Positions 44,754 through 52,948 are shown, numbered from the stretch's first letter. The stretch: 64,000 nucleotides of DNA from Jatrophihabitans endophyticus (GCF_900129455.1 NZ_FQVU01000002.1:372001-436000), one strand, 5' to 3'. Translations and numbers: made by a program. The notes: generated by a model from the sequence alone, not told the origin.

Positions 44754-45269
44754 ATGACCGAGAAGCCCGACCCCCAGCAGTTCTGGCGCGAGCACAAGCG
44801 CAAGTTCTACAGCGCGAACTTCGCCTACTTCTCCGGCGCGCACGGCGCCATCATCGCCGCGATCAAGCGTTGCTACAACGATTTCTGCCTCCGCGGCTTC
44901 CTCACGCCGGAGCAATTCGTCCAGTGCGCCCTTGAGGTGATGCAGGACAACCACGCCATGCGGGCTGGATGGCTGCGCAACACCGCCACCTACCGCGAGC
45001 TGCACCACGCTCAGGCGCGGACGCTCGGCTCCACCGAACTCGCCGCCCGCGCGGTCGGCACGGTGTGGAGCAAGGACGTGGGCTTCCACTACCTCTCCGC
45101 CCATGACGTGGTGGAGCGTTGCCGAGACGAGCGCGGCGCACGCTGCGGCGTGGTGTGGGGCGATCACGTCCCCTTCCCCGACCTTCCCTCCGCGCTCGCC
45201 TACCGCGACGCGCGCCGCAGAGAAGACGCCGCCGACCCCGACCTCGAACTACCCGAGGACTGGGCGTGA
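44754..45269 (+). CDS. unknown element protein
   Basis: 171 residues from the ATG at 44754. It is helical and aromatic-rich (FWREHKRKFYSANFAYFSGAHGAI, CYNDFCLRGFLTPEQF), with WGDHVPFPDLPSALAYRDARR near the end. There is no signal peptide. The overlapping next gene (GTGA, four bases) is translated with it. No family is recognised; two cysteines (RCYNDFC) could be structural. Confidence 0.65.
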   Translation: MTEKPDPQQFWREHKRKFYSANFAYFSGAHGAIIAAIKRCYNDFCLRGFLTPEQFVQCALEVMQDNHAMRAGWLRNTATYRELHHAQARTLGSTELAARAVGTVWSKDVGFHYLSAHDVVERCRDERGARCGVVWGDHVPFPDLPSALAYRDARRREDAADPDLELPEDWA

Positions 45270-45727
45270 AGCCCGTGACGGAGGAGGAGCAGGCGCAGCT
45301 TGCGGAGCTTCGCCTCACCGACCCCGAGTACTACTCCTACCTCCTCCGCCGTCTTGACGACAGCGATCCCCTGCCCGGCCGCCGTCACACGCTGTGCCTG
45401 CGCCGAGTGGAGGAGGCATTCGACGCGGGCGCGGTGCGCAAGGTGAAGCGGAGCATGACCCGCACCCACGCTCTCCTCATCGCGGAAACGGTGCTCCGCT
45501 GGCAGGTGGAGCACGAGTGGCGCGTGCACCCGCTCGCCGAGTCCTACATCTCCGCCCGCCTCGGCTTGTCTCCCGCCGAGCAGCGCTGGGCGAAGGAGTA
45601 CCTGAAGCTCAAGGGCGTGATCTCCATTTGGAAGCCGCCCACGCTCGCCGGCTACCGCACCACGCTGTGGCTGGTGGGCCAGTGGTTCGTGCGCGAGACC
45701 ACCCGCGAAGAGCGAGGGGAGAGTTGA
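45266..45727 (+). CDS. unknown element protein
   Basis: 153 residues from a GTG at 45266 that overlaps the preceding stop by four bases. The sequence is helical and charged (VEEAFDAGAVRKVKRSMTRTHALLIAETVLRWQVEHEW), and its end has LSPAEQRWAKEYLKLKGVISIW, which looks like a winged-helix or helix-turn-helix segment. It may be a regulator. A GATATA motif and a terminator (45787-45826) follow, so the unit ends here. No family is recognised. Confidence 0.65.
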   Translation: MKPVTEEEQAQLAELRLTDPEYYSYLLRRLDDSDPLPGRRHTLCLRRVEEAFDAGAVRKVKRSMTRTHALLIAETVLRWQVEHEWRVHPLAESYISARLGLSPAEQRWAKEYLKLKGVISIWKPPTLAGYRTTLWLVGQWFVRETTREERGES

Positions 45728-46560
45728 TATAACACCATTGCGTTGGTTGCGGGTCCGCTGCCCAGGCTGATTACCTAAATAGCATTGAAGAGCCCCGGGG
45801 TTACGGCTTTCCTCCGGGGCTTCTTCATGAGAGCCACCGGTGCGGTATGCCGCCGCGCTGCGCCGAGCCGCCGGGCGGGGAGCAGCTTAGCCCGATGCTA
45901 TTAAGAAAGCTTTTAGTGGTACCAGACTAGCTGGTTTTTACTGACGAGAGCAGAGGCGAGCGGAGAGGATGGAGCCGCTTCCAGCGCTTCTAGTTGTTGC
46001 GAAGCGAGCCACCGGGAAGGTGGCCACCTCTAACAACCTGGCTTCAGCCAGTAAGACAGCTTTTAGCTGTGTCGGGCTACGCCCGAAGTAGGAGGGGAAG
46101 GGATGGACTTTGAGTTGGAGGGAGAGCAGACCCGTCCGGGAACGCTCCGAGCGGTGCCATTCACTTCGGTGATGGGTGCGAGCGCAGCGAGCCTGCCAGC
46201 GGTAGCTGGCTCCCCTCTTCGACTTCTTCATGCCCACCTACTTCGAGCGAAGCTCGACACCCTCATCGGTGAGCGCTCCACGCCGCCGGTCAAGGCGCCC
46301 GAAGGACGAGCCGAGACCGTCCCGAACACCACGGAGTGGCGCGAGGGCGGCGAGGAGCCATCTACAGCTTCTTAAAGGACCGAGCCAGTCTTTCTGAGCA
46401 AGAGCAAGTCCCGGCAGGAGCAAGCAAGGCGAGCCGCGGCACTTCACGTCCGCGCTGCCGTCCCCGCCTCCCTCATCCGTCAGCTAACAGACGAAGCTCG
46501 CCTCCCCGTACGAACACCTGAGGCGGCGGACTCCCCGTCAGAGCTGCCGTCCGAGCGCGG
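45728..46560. other. 833-bp non-coding stretch with many hairpins, candidate origin region
   Basis: It holds the terminator at 45787-45826, then short hairpins: CTGGC-TTCA-GCCAG near 46037-46050, ACAGCTTTTAGCTGT near 46056-46070, CGGGCTACGCCCG near 46073-46086, and an ACCAG...CTGGT pair near 45920-45934. Twin AGCTTTTAG segments occur near 45908 and 46059. Open frames of 60-99 residues exist, but none looks like a real protein. The structure suggests an oriT, single-strand origin or regulatory RNA. Confidence 0.5.
45787..45826 (+). terminator. terminator of the 44754-45727 unit
   Basis: GAAGAGCCCCGG pairs with CCGGGGCTTCTTC with a one-base bulge around a 15-base loop, 60 bases after the last stop. 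Confidence 0.78.
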
Positions 46561-47505
46561 CTAACTGAAGTCGAACTCGGTGGCCAGGTCGCGAAGCAGT
46601 CCGCGCAAACGCTCTGCCCGCGCTTCCACTTGTGCTTTCGATGTCTTGTCCATCGCCAAGATTTTTTTCAACACTGCTTCGCCGTCCGCGTTGTCCGAGT
46701 GGATGTGCAGGAAGGTCTGCCAGTCCGTTGCTGCGATGCCGAGGATGGGCTGGTGGAGCGAGTCCTCGATGAAGGTGTCCATCAGCGGGCGACACCGAGG
46801 GAGGCGTCCGAAGTTGTCGCCTCCGTCCTTCTCCGGCACCACCGACACCAGGTCGGCTTTGCTCGGGTAGGGAGCTGCATCGGCTGGGACCTGAACGCCG
46901 GTCGGATCGTTTGCATTCTTTGGCTTCCGCACGTTCTGCCACCAGTGGTCACGCCACTCAGCCGCATACCTCGCCTGTTCCACCCACGGAGCGCCGACCT
47001 GCGGCTTACCGGCGACGGCATTGGAGAGGTACCACGGGACCACGCACACCAGGTCCCAGGGCGAACATGCGGCAGGCGCCACCTTGTAGCGCAGCGAAGG
47101 CACGCCTTCCTTGGCGAGCAGGAACCAACCCTTGAGCTCGATACCGAAGATCACCTCGAACCCCTGCGGCGTGCGCCGCGCCAGCCGAACGTCCGGGAAC
47201 GCCTGCGACGAGCGCACGAAGGAGTACTCCGCCCAGGTGCGATTGGGGTCCCACACGCTCCGGATTCCGTTGAGCGTCTCGACCACCTGCACCTCGATCG
47301 CCGCTCCCATGAGCGTGTTCAGGTTGTGCAGGTCGGTGGCGTCGATGCCTGCGATGGGGTTGTCGAAGTCGAAGTAGACCGGGAGCGCGGCAAGCGCTGC
47401 GTGCACGCCGTCGTATAGCGCACGTTTGTCTTCGGGGAAGGTGTCGGGGTCGATGCGCACGGGCGCGTCAACATCTGCCGCCTCGGAGTCGATCTGCTCG
47501 GTCAC
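46561..47505 (-). CDS. type II restriction endonuclease-like protein
   Basis: 314 residues. A PD-(D/E)xK active site is visible: D105 in FPDVRLARR, then E123 and K125 in GIELKGWFLL with the normal spacing. The rest has no similarity I can name. It directly follows a DNA methyltransferase gene on the same strand with a 19-base gap, the classic layout of a type II restriction-modification pair. It would cut unmethylated DNA in the cytoplasm. The recognition site cannot be deduced. The order methyltransferase first, then nuclease, would protect the host DNA early after transfer. Confidence 0.8.
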   Translation of the reverse strand: MTEQIDSEAADVDAPVRIDPDTFPEDKRALYDGVHAALAALPVYFDFDNPIAGIDATDLHNLNTLMGAAIEVQVVETLNGIRSVWDPNRTWAEYSFVRSSQAFPDVRLARRTPQGFEVIFGIELKGWFLLAKEGVPSLRYKVAPAACSPWDLVCVVPWYLSNAVAGKPQVGAPWVEQARYAAEWRDHWWQNVRKPKNANDPTGVQVPADAAPYPSKADLVSVVPEKDGGDNFGRLPRCRPLMDTFIEDSLHQPILGIAATDWQTFLHIHSDNADGEAVLKKILAMDKTSKAQVEARAERLRGLLRDLATEFDFS

Positions 47506-47524
47506 ATCATGACCGTAGCTGTGA

Positions 47525-48574
47525 CTACGCCAGTTCGCTCAGATCTGTCGGTACAGCGAGTTCGGAGCGGAGACGTTCCGCCGCGGCGGTTGCCACCGTC
47601 GGCGTGATCTCCGCCGTGTAACAGCGCCGACCAAGACGGTTGGCTGCAACGCCGGTGGTGGCAAGTCCGGCGAACGGGTCCCACACCACGTCGCCTTCAT
47701 CCGACGTTGCATTGATGAGCCGCTCGATAAGTGCGAGGGGCTTCTGGTTTGTGTGGACGATTTTCCCGTTGTGCTTGATGCGCTCAGCGCCCCTGATGGC
47801 GGGCATCGCCCACACGTTGGTGACGCCGTGCTCGTGGTTCCACTTGGTGCGCATGTGCGCCCAGCGTTCCGCCGTAAGCGGCGTCGCACCGTCCAGCGAG
47901 AAATAAGGGCGCTTGGTCAGCCGCCCATTGGTCTTCGCATAGGCAGCGAGCTTCGCCATCATCTCCGGAGGCGGGAAGTACCACAGATGATCTTGCGTGA
48001 AGTACTTCCTGGTCGCCGCGTTCTTCACGCCACATGCCTCGTTGGTCTTGTAAAGCGGCAAACCGGAACGCAGCCACTCCGACCGCAGCCATTCCTTCAT
48101 GGAGAGCAGCGCGCCGTCTTCGGACTCGAAGGTCGCGCGCCGGCTGTACCGGGCGCACACCTCTGTCACCACTGGGAAGCCACGTATGGTCCGGCTATTG
48201 ACGTTGCCAGCCACGTGAGCGATGCCCTTGTCCCAGACTTGCAATCCCTCGTACTCCCACCCTGCCTGATCGAGCACGGGGTGCACGAGCGCCCATCCGA
48301 TCTCGGTCCCCCAGAACCAGAGTGTGGTTTCCGGAGTGGCAGCAGATGCCCAGGCGGCAGCGTGGGGCGCGTACCACTTCGCGAGACCGTCAGCCGTGTG
48401 CGGGTCGCCAGGGAAGCCGCTCACGCCGTAGGGACCGTCTACGTGGATCACTGTCGGCGCTTCCCAGCGCTCGTAGAAGTCACCAGCCGACCCGCAGAAC
48501 AGCGTTGTGGAGCCGATCTGCTCGGACGTCCCGACCTTGGGGTGCTGCGTCTTGCTGTGGGTTGTCCTCGGCAC
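47525..48574 (-). CDS. DNA methyltransferase, beta-class N4/N6 type
   Basis: 349 residues from a GTG at 48574; an upstream TTG at 48589 would add five residues. The TACGGT seven bases before the GTG could be a -10 element, giving a leaderless transcript. The order of motifs is catalytic motif IV first (DGPYG at 46-50, in place of the usual DPPY), then the SAM-binding motif I DPFAGLATTG near 299-308, as in beta-class amino-methyltransferases. The NVNSRTIRGFPVVTEVC and ACGVKNAATRKYFT blocks fit a known family of type II site-specific DNA methyltransferases. It protects DNA from the linked nuclease. Confidence 0.88.
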   Translation of the reverse strand: MPRTTHSKTQHPKVGTSEQIGSTTLFCGSAGDFYERWEAPTVIHVDGPYGVSGFPGDPHTADGLAKWYAPHAAAWASAATPETTLWFWGTEIGWALVHPVLDQAGWEYEGLQVWDKGIAHVAGNVNSRTIRGFPVVTEVCARYSRRATFESEDGALLSMKEWLRSEWLRSGLPLYKTNEACGVKNAATRKYFTQDHLWYFPPPEMMAKLAAYAKTNGRLTKRPYFSLDGATPLTAERWAHMRTKWNHEHGVTNVWAMPAIRGAERIKHNGKIVHTNQKPLALIERLINATSDEGDVVWDPFAGLATTGVAANRLGRRCYTAEITPTVATAAAERLRSELAVPTDLSELA

Positions 48575-48764
48575 GCCGTCACCGTACAAACGACCAACGA
48601 CAGGTTCCGTGAGGCGCGCTGCTAGGCGATGCTCCGGTCACACCCAGGCGTCCTTCAAGATCAGTTATCGCAGCATCGCCCGCTCTGAGCGCCGCAGCTA
48701 CAGCCGTTGCCCCGCCTGGACTGCCACCGTGCGGACGACGGTAGAGCAGCCTCCAACAGCCGAA

Positions 48765-48800
48765 AGCCGCCCTCCCGCATGGTTCGTCAGGAGGGCGGCT
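48765..48800 (-). terminator. terminator of the leftward 48853-51778 unit
   Basis: Perfect 11-base arms AGCCGCCCTCC and GGAGGGCGGCT around a 14-base loop, 52 bases past the stop at 48853 on the minus strand. Confidence 0.75.
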
Positions 48801-48852
48801 CTGGGATCGAGCAGTGAGGCGTGGTCACCCGCCGTGTGGCAGCGACAGGGCG

Positions 48853-49533
48853 TCAAAGCTGGAATCGGGTGAGAGCCTCGTCGTACAAGATCCCTGCGAG
48901 CTGATCGCGGATGACGTCCAGCTCCTCCGTGCCGATGCCCTGATAGACGTAGGGGTCTTCGTTGTCCGCCGACCAGTCGCGATGCATCTCCGTGAACTGC
49001 TCCAACAGTTCGTTGAAGCGGCGATCGCCCGCCGTCCGGATGCGGCGGCTCTTCAGCCGAAGCACGTCGAAGTCCATCGCCTCCAGCGCCGTCTGGTGAG
49101 CAAGCCTGTTCTGGTGCTCGTCGAACGCATGCAGCTCCGCCTCCGGGATGAGCAAGCGCTCGGTGGGCTTCCCGTGACCGACATACAGCCAGGAGCGGAA
49201 GGTGCGCGCCGGCACTCCGGACTCCTCCCACACAGCGACGGCACTCTCTCCCCGGCAGACGAGCGCCACCGCCATGCCCCGCCGCGCGCGAGCGGTGGCA
49301 GCGTGCGCACGGCGCAGCACCTCAGCGTGCTCCGCCAGCGTTGCCAGCGACGTCGTACTCACCCGGACCAGCTCCTTGCGCCTGCCCCGCTCCACAAGCC
49401 ACCGCGCCACCCGCCGATCCACCTCGCGCTCGCCCATCGCGAAACGCTCTCTGCGGGACAGCCGGGGCACGTCGGCGGGTGGCAGGTCGCTGTAGAAACG
49501 CACGCCCGCCACCCGCCGCGTGAAGAACAACAT
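48853..49533 (-). CDS. unknown element protein near integrase
   Basis: 226 residues. The region ESAVAVWEESGVPARTFRSWLY looks like a helix-turn-helix, and the rest is helical with an Arg-rich N-terminus (RRERFAMGEREVDRRVARWLVERGRRK). It is the last gene of the leftward integrase unit, four bases after the gene at 49538-50251, and is followed by a terminator. It may be a regulator or a recombination directionality-type factor, but no signature proves it. Confidence 0.62.
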   Translation of the reverse strand: MLFFTRRVAGVRFYSDLPPADVPRLSRRERFAMGEREVDRRVARWLVERGRRKELVRVSTTSLATLAEHAEVLRRAHAATARARRGMAVALVCRGESAVAVWEESGVPARTFRSWLYVGHGKPTERLLIPEAELHAFDEHQNRLAHQTALEAMDFDVLRLKSRRIRTAGDRRFNELLEQFTEMHRDWSADNEDPYVYQGIGTEELDVIRDQLAGILYDEALTRFQL

Positions 49534-49537
49534 CGGG

Positions 49538-50251
49538 TCAGAAGGTGGCTGCCAGCGGTGCGCCGTCCTCTACGGCGTCCTCGCCCAGGTCGTCCAGCTC
49601 GTCACTGAGTGCGTCGTCCTCCTCCTCGTCCGATGCCGTCACGTCCTCCGGCGGGAGCGGGTGGAAGGTCTTGGCGCGCTCCTTCAAGTCCTTCGGCTCG
49701 AAGGTCATCAGCTCTTCCATCACCTTCACCGGCACGAGAAGCGACTTCTCCATCACCGGCTCCAGGACGGGCTTCACCTCACCGGTGGTGTCCTCGTCCA
49801 ACTGCTTCTGGTTGGAGACCTTCATGTCGCCGGTCGGCATGTCTCCCACGAACCACGCTTCGCGGAGGTTCTTCAGGTTCACGCCGGTGGCCACGCAGAT
49901 GTCGATGAGCGGCTCGCCTGCCTGAGCGAGCGCGATGGCCATGGTTTGCCGTACGTCCTTGATCTCGTTGGACGCCGCTGCGTACTTCTTGCCGAGATAG
50001 GTGGCGCGGGCGAGCGCGGCGAGCGAGGGAGCGATCACGAGGTCGCCCTCGTTGGCGTAGTACTCCGCCAGGCGCATCTCGAAGAAGTCGCGCCCCATGA
50101 ACTCGATCTGCTCCTGGCTGAACTTCGGCGCGCCCTTGCGCTTGCGCTGCGTGAGCACCACGAGCTTGCCCCGCAGCCGCTCGTAGATGGTGGTGGTCGG
50201 GCGCAGGCGCACCGTGAGCTCGCGCCAGTCGATGGGCTCTTCTGCTGCCAT
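49538..50251 (-). CDS. unknown element protein with acidic tail
   Basis: 237 residues from the ATG at 50251, with GGAG upstream; the longer frame to 50299 adds 16 residues without a site. The middle (VRQTMAIALAQAGEPLIDICVATGVNLKNLREAWF in two pieces) resembles a helix-turn-helix. The final 35 residues are strongly acidic (DEEEDDALSDELDD). It is cotranscribed after the integrase gene and before the gene at 48853. No family is recognised. An acidic tail can support DNA mimicry or partner binding. Confidence 0.62.
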   Translation of the reverse strand: MAAEEPIDWRELTVRLRPTTTIYERLRGKLVVLTQRKRKGAPKFSQEQIEFMGRDFFEMRLAEYYANEGDLVIAPSLAALARATYLGKKYAAASNEIKDVRQTMAIALAQAGEPLIDICVATGVNLKNLREAWFVGDMPTGDMKVSNQKQLDEDTTGEVKPVLEPVMEKSLLVPVKVMEELMTFEPKDLKERAKTFHPLPPEDVTASDEEEDDALSDELDDLGEDAVEDGAPLAATF

Positions 50252-50404
50252 GGGATCTCCTCGTCGTGCAGTGGGTTGACGAGGAGAGCTTCTGCTCACG
50301 GCGAGGCCATGCGCAGCACGGAAACCCCGGAAAACCGAAGTCGGAACGAACCCGAACGGGCGAGACGAAGCGCAGAGCGGGGCAGGAGGCGGCGAGCAGG
50401 AAGC

Positions 50405-51778
50405 TCAGGCGTCCTCTTCCTCCTCGTCGGCATCCATTTGCTTCGCCACCTCCACGAGCTGGTCCACCGTCTTGCCGCGCCGGGCGATGAGCACCTTGCC
50501 CAGTTCCTCAAGGGGCGCGCGGGTAATGGCTGCGGTCTGGTGGTCGTAGACCGCCATCATCGCCGTGCTGCTCCACCCGGTGATCCGCATGATGGTGGCG
50601 GCGTCGTAGCCGAGACTGCTCAACAGCGACACGGTGATGTGCCGAGCGTCGTGCCCCACGATCTCGGTGGCGCGGGCGCGCTTGAGCAACGCCTTCCACT
50701 CCGCGTTCTCGATCTGGTGCCGGATCGGCGTGCCGTCCTCGCGGGTGAACAGGAGCTTGTCGAACCCCTGCGCCGCCAACAGCTCGCGATGCTCAGGGGT
50801 GAACTTCTTCCGCCGCGCGAGCTGCTTGCGGCGGTGAGCACGCACGATGGACAGCCACGGCTCCACGAGCTGGATATCCCGCCGGCTCTTCTTGGACTTG
50901 GTGCGCTGCGCGATGTAGAGCGTGTTGGTGCCGCGCTCGCCGTCCGTGTGGCGAAGGAGCTGTTGCCGGATCTCAATGCGGGGGTTCTTCGCATCCAGGA
51001 ACACCCGGTCGTCGGTGAGTCCCAGGCGTTCGGACTGTCGCATGCCGAGGAAGAACAGCGCCCACAGAGCCTCCAGCTCGTCACCCTCGATCGCCTTGAA
51101 CACCTGGAGCGGGAGCCAGGACTTCACCCGCTTGATGTGCTCCTTGTCCACCTCGTTGCGTTGCGGCACCTCGATGGCGTCCATGGGGTTGGCGAGGATG
51201 AGCTGCTGGTCCTTGGCGTCATCGAGCGCGCCCTTGAGCAGGAGCACCACCGCCCGCTGCGCCGTGCCGGACAACAGCTGACTGCCGTCCTTCGCCTTCT
51301 TCGCCTTCAGGCGATCCAGGAAGCTCTGGCAGTCGGAGATGGTGAGCATGCGGAGCTTGATGTGCCCCACGCCCTGCCCATCGTTGATGTGGAGCGCCAT
51401 GCGGCGGAGCTGTGCTCCCCTCGTCTGTTCGCTCCAGTCCTGCTTCGGCGCCCACTCCTTCAGGAACTCCTTCACGGTGGTGGAGAGCTTCGCGGGCAGG
51501 GGTGAGTACAGCTCCTCCGGACTCTTCAGCCCCATGAGCACTTCGCGCCGGAGGACGTTGCGCTCCAGGCGCTCGTAGGCTTCCTTCGGCGTCTTGCCCT
51601 CTCCCGCCACCACCGTTGTCTTGCGGGTGACGGGGTCGTAGGCGAGCGTGCGACGCACTCTCCAGACCTTCGTGCCATCTGGACGCAGCACTTCGCCCAT
51701 CCACCCCTCGCCGTTCTTTCGCTTCGCGCGGCGCACGGGAGACGACGACGAATTCGTATCGGATGGGTCGCTGGCCAT
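50405..51778 (-). CDS. tyrosine recombinase/integrase
   Basis: 457 residues from the ATG at 51778; the frame extends 14 codons upstream. An SAM-like core-binding N-terminal domain precedes the catalytic domain. The catalytic residues are R247 (GMRQSE), H376-DAR379 (GHDARH), W402 (GWSST) and Y411 (AVYDHQT). It lies 131 bases from the 3' end of tRNA-Ser, where it probably catalyses site-specific integration of the element at the 14-bp core. The start codon overlaps one ATAAAACAAACTA repeat, so integrase binding could repress its own gene. Confidence 0.95.
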   Translation of the reverse strand: MASDPSDTNSSSSPVRRAKRKNGEGWMGEVLRPDGTKVWRVRRTLAYDPVTRKTTVVAGEGKTPKEAYERLERNVLRREVLMGLKSPEELYSPLPAKLSTTVKEFLKEWAPKQDWSEQTRGAQLRRMALHINDGQGVGHIKLRMLTISDCQSFLDRLKAKKAKDGSQLLSGTAQRAVVLLLKGALDDAKDQQLILANPMDAIEVPQRNEVDKEHIKRVKSWLPLQVFKAIEGDELEALWALFFLGMRQSERLGLTDDRVFLDAKNPRIEIRQQLLRHTDGERGTNTLYIAQRTKSKKSRRDIQLVEPWLSIVRAHRRKQLARRKKFTPEHRELLAAQGFDKLLFTREDGTPIRHQIENAEWKALLKRARATEIVGHDARHITVSLLSSLGYDAATIMRITGWSSTAMMAVYDHQTAAITRAPLEELGKVLIARRGKTVDQLVEVAKQMDADEEEEDA

Positions 51779-51789
51779 AAAACAAACTA
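51777..51789 (+). repeat. ATAAAACAAACTA arm-type repeat, right copy
   Basis: Identical to 26002-26014 and in the same orientation. It overlaps the integrase start codon. A GTTTGTTT stretch, which partly matches its reverse complement, lies near 51883-51890. Confidence 0.55.
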
Positions 51790-51908
51790 TAAAACGACGC
51801 ACGCCGAGCGAGCGCAACACGAAACCCCCGTAAATTCGCGGTTTCTCGCGGATCTCCGGGGGTTGTGGCGTTAGACTGCCGTTTGTTTGTCCATAAAATT
51901 ACGTTTTG

Positions 51909-51922
51909 GCGGTGGCGGTGGG
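51909..51922 (+). repeat. right attachment core (attR), direct repeat copy 2
   Basis: GCGGTGGCGGTGGG, identical to 25884-25897, covers the last bases of tRNA-Ser(CGA), including the acceptor stem 3' strand, as expected for tRNA-targeted integration. Confidence 0.82.
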
Positions 51923-51994
51923 ATTCGAACCCACGGTGGTTTTACCCACACACGCTTTCGAGGCGTGCTCCTTTGGCCGCTCGGACACGCCACC
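51910..51994 (-). tRNA. tRNA-Ser (anticodon CGA)
   Basis: The 85-base gene reads on the minus strand. Acceptor arms GGTGGCG and CGCCACC pair perfectly, a long variable arm is present, as in tRNA-Ser, and the T arm has the GGTTCGAATCC core. The anticodon CGA lies at 51958-51960. The 3' CCA is not encoded. The last bases of the gene were supplied by the element's attachment site, so the tRNA stays intact. Confidence 0.95.
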
Positions 51995-52004
51995 GCCGAG
52001 AAGG

Positions 52005-52463
52005 CTACCAGCGGCGTCCGGCGAAGAACTCGGCGAGGACGGCGGCGCACTCGTCCTCGCGCACGCCGCCGACGACCTCGGGTCGGTGGTTGAGGCGGCG
52101 GTCGCGCAGGAGGTCCCACACCGACCCGGCGGCGCCGGCCTTCGGGTCCCATGCGCCGAACACGACACGGGCCACGCGGGCGAGGACGAGCGCGCCGGCG
52201 CACATCGGGCACGGCTCGAGGGTCACGGCCAGCGTGCACCCGCCGAGCTGCCACGAACCCAACGCCGCGCCGGCCCGGCGCAACGCCAGGATCTCCGCGT
52301 GCGCGGTCGGGTCGCGGTCGGCCTCGCGCTCGTTGCCGGCGGTGGCGATCACCCGCCCGGCCGGATCGAGGACGACCGCCCCGACCGGGACGTCGTCGTC
52401 GCACTCGCGCGCGGCGGCGAGCGCGAGTCCGATCGCGGCCGCGTCCGACGCGGCGGGAATCAC
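52005..52463 (-). CDS. tadA: TadA, tRNA-specific adenosine deaminase
   Basis: 152 residues from a GTG at 52463, which overlaps the upstream gene stop by four bases. The zinc site is complete: H55 with catalytic E57 in TAHAEI, and C85/C88 in EPCPMC. It converts adenosine 34 to inosine in tRNA-Arg(ACG). It lies next to tRNA-Ser and is cotranscribed with two TadA-associated genes. Length and motifs match the family well. Confidence 0.94.
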   Translation of the reverse strand: MIPAASDAAAIGLALAAARECDDDVPVGAVVLDPAGRVIATAGNEREADRDPTAHAEILALRRAGAALGSWQLGGCTLAVTLEPCPMCAGALVLARVARVVFGAWDPKAGAAGSVWDLLRDRRLNHRPEVVGGVREDECAAVLAEFFAGRRW

Positions 52464-52945
52464 CCGCGCAGCTCCTCGAAGGCCTCGCCGCAGCCGGCCT
52501 TCTCGCAGACCGCGAACAGCACGTCGACCGGCAGCGTCCCCTCGTGCTCGCACAGCGCCAGCAGCCCGTCGGCGTCGGTGCCGAGATCGGCGACGATGCC
52601 GGCATCGCCGAACGGCGCGCTGTCGTGCGCCGGCGGCGCGTCCTCGTCGTCGGCGAGGTCGTCGGTGCCGATCTCGGTGAGCTCCTCGGCGACGACGGCG
52701 GCCAACGGGTAGGCGTCGGCCGAGTGGCCGTCGGTGAGGAAGGCGCGTGGTTCGTCGTCGCCGGCGTCCAGTCGCACGATCGCGGCGTACTCGTCGTCCT
52801 GCTCGATCAGCAGCAGCCGGACGTCGCCCACCGTGTCGCCCACGATGTCGCCCAGGTCGGCCAGCGACTCGCACCCGGTCAGATCGGCTTCCGCCGTGCG
52901 CCAGCGGTGACCGCTGCGCGTGACCACGGCGGCGAAGTACGTCAC
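52460..52945 (-). CDS. tRNA adenosine deaminase-associated protein, copy 2
   Basis: 161 residues, an acidic protein (EEPRAFLTD-type blocks, DDLADDEDAPPAHD) of the actinobacterial TadA-associated family. LLALCEHEGTLPVDVLFAVCEKAGCGEAFEEL near the end is the typical C-terminal part. Its stop overlaps the tadA start by four bases. It is a paralogue of the neighbouring gene at 52949-53440. The molecular role is unknown beyond its constant linkage with tadA. Confidence 0.82.
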   Translation of the reverse strand: MTYFAAVVTRSGHRWRTAEADLTGCESLADLGDIVGDTVGDVRLLLIEQDDEYAAIVRLDAGDDEPRAFLTDGHSADAYPLAAVVAEELTEIGTDDLADDEDAPPAHDSAPFGDAGIVADLGTDADGLLALCEHEGTLPVDVLFAVCEKAGCGEAFEELRG

Positions 52946-52948
52946 GGC

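Larger units (their letters stand above)
25884..51922. mobile_element. integrative mobile element in tRNA-Ser, about 26 kb
   Basis: The limits are set by a 14-bp direct repeat at 25884-25897 and 51909-51922, the right copy covering the 3' end of tRNA-Ser(CGA). A tyrosine integrase lies 131 bases from the tRNA. The 13-mer ATAAAACAAACTA occurs near both ends. Interior DNA has visibly lower GC than the flanks and is rich in small unknown genes. A replication-relaxation protein is present, but no VirD4/TraB/FtsK-type translocase or other conjugation protein is recognised. It is best read as an integrative mobilizable element; a decayed conjugative element or plasmid is possible. Confidence 0.88.

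Noticed and set aside
46103..46375. Possible 90-residue gene with GGAGG upstream
   Set aside because: Low-complexity translation without structure, in a hairpin-rich region where several unrelated frames are open. I treat it as non-coding.
25884..51922. Prophage interpretation of the element
   Set aside because: No capsid, portal, terminase, tail or lysis gene is recognised, while integrase, relaxation protein and plasmid-type genes are.
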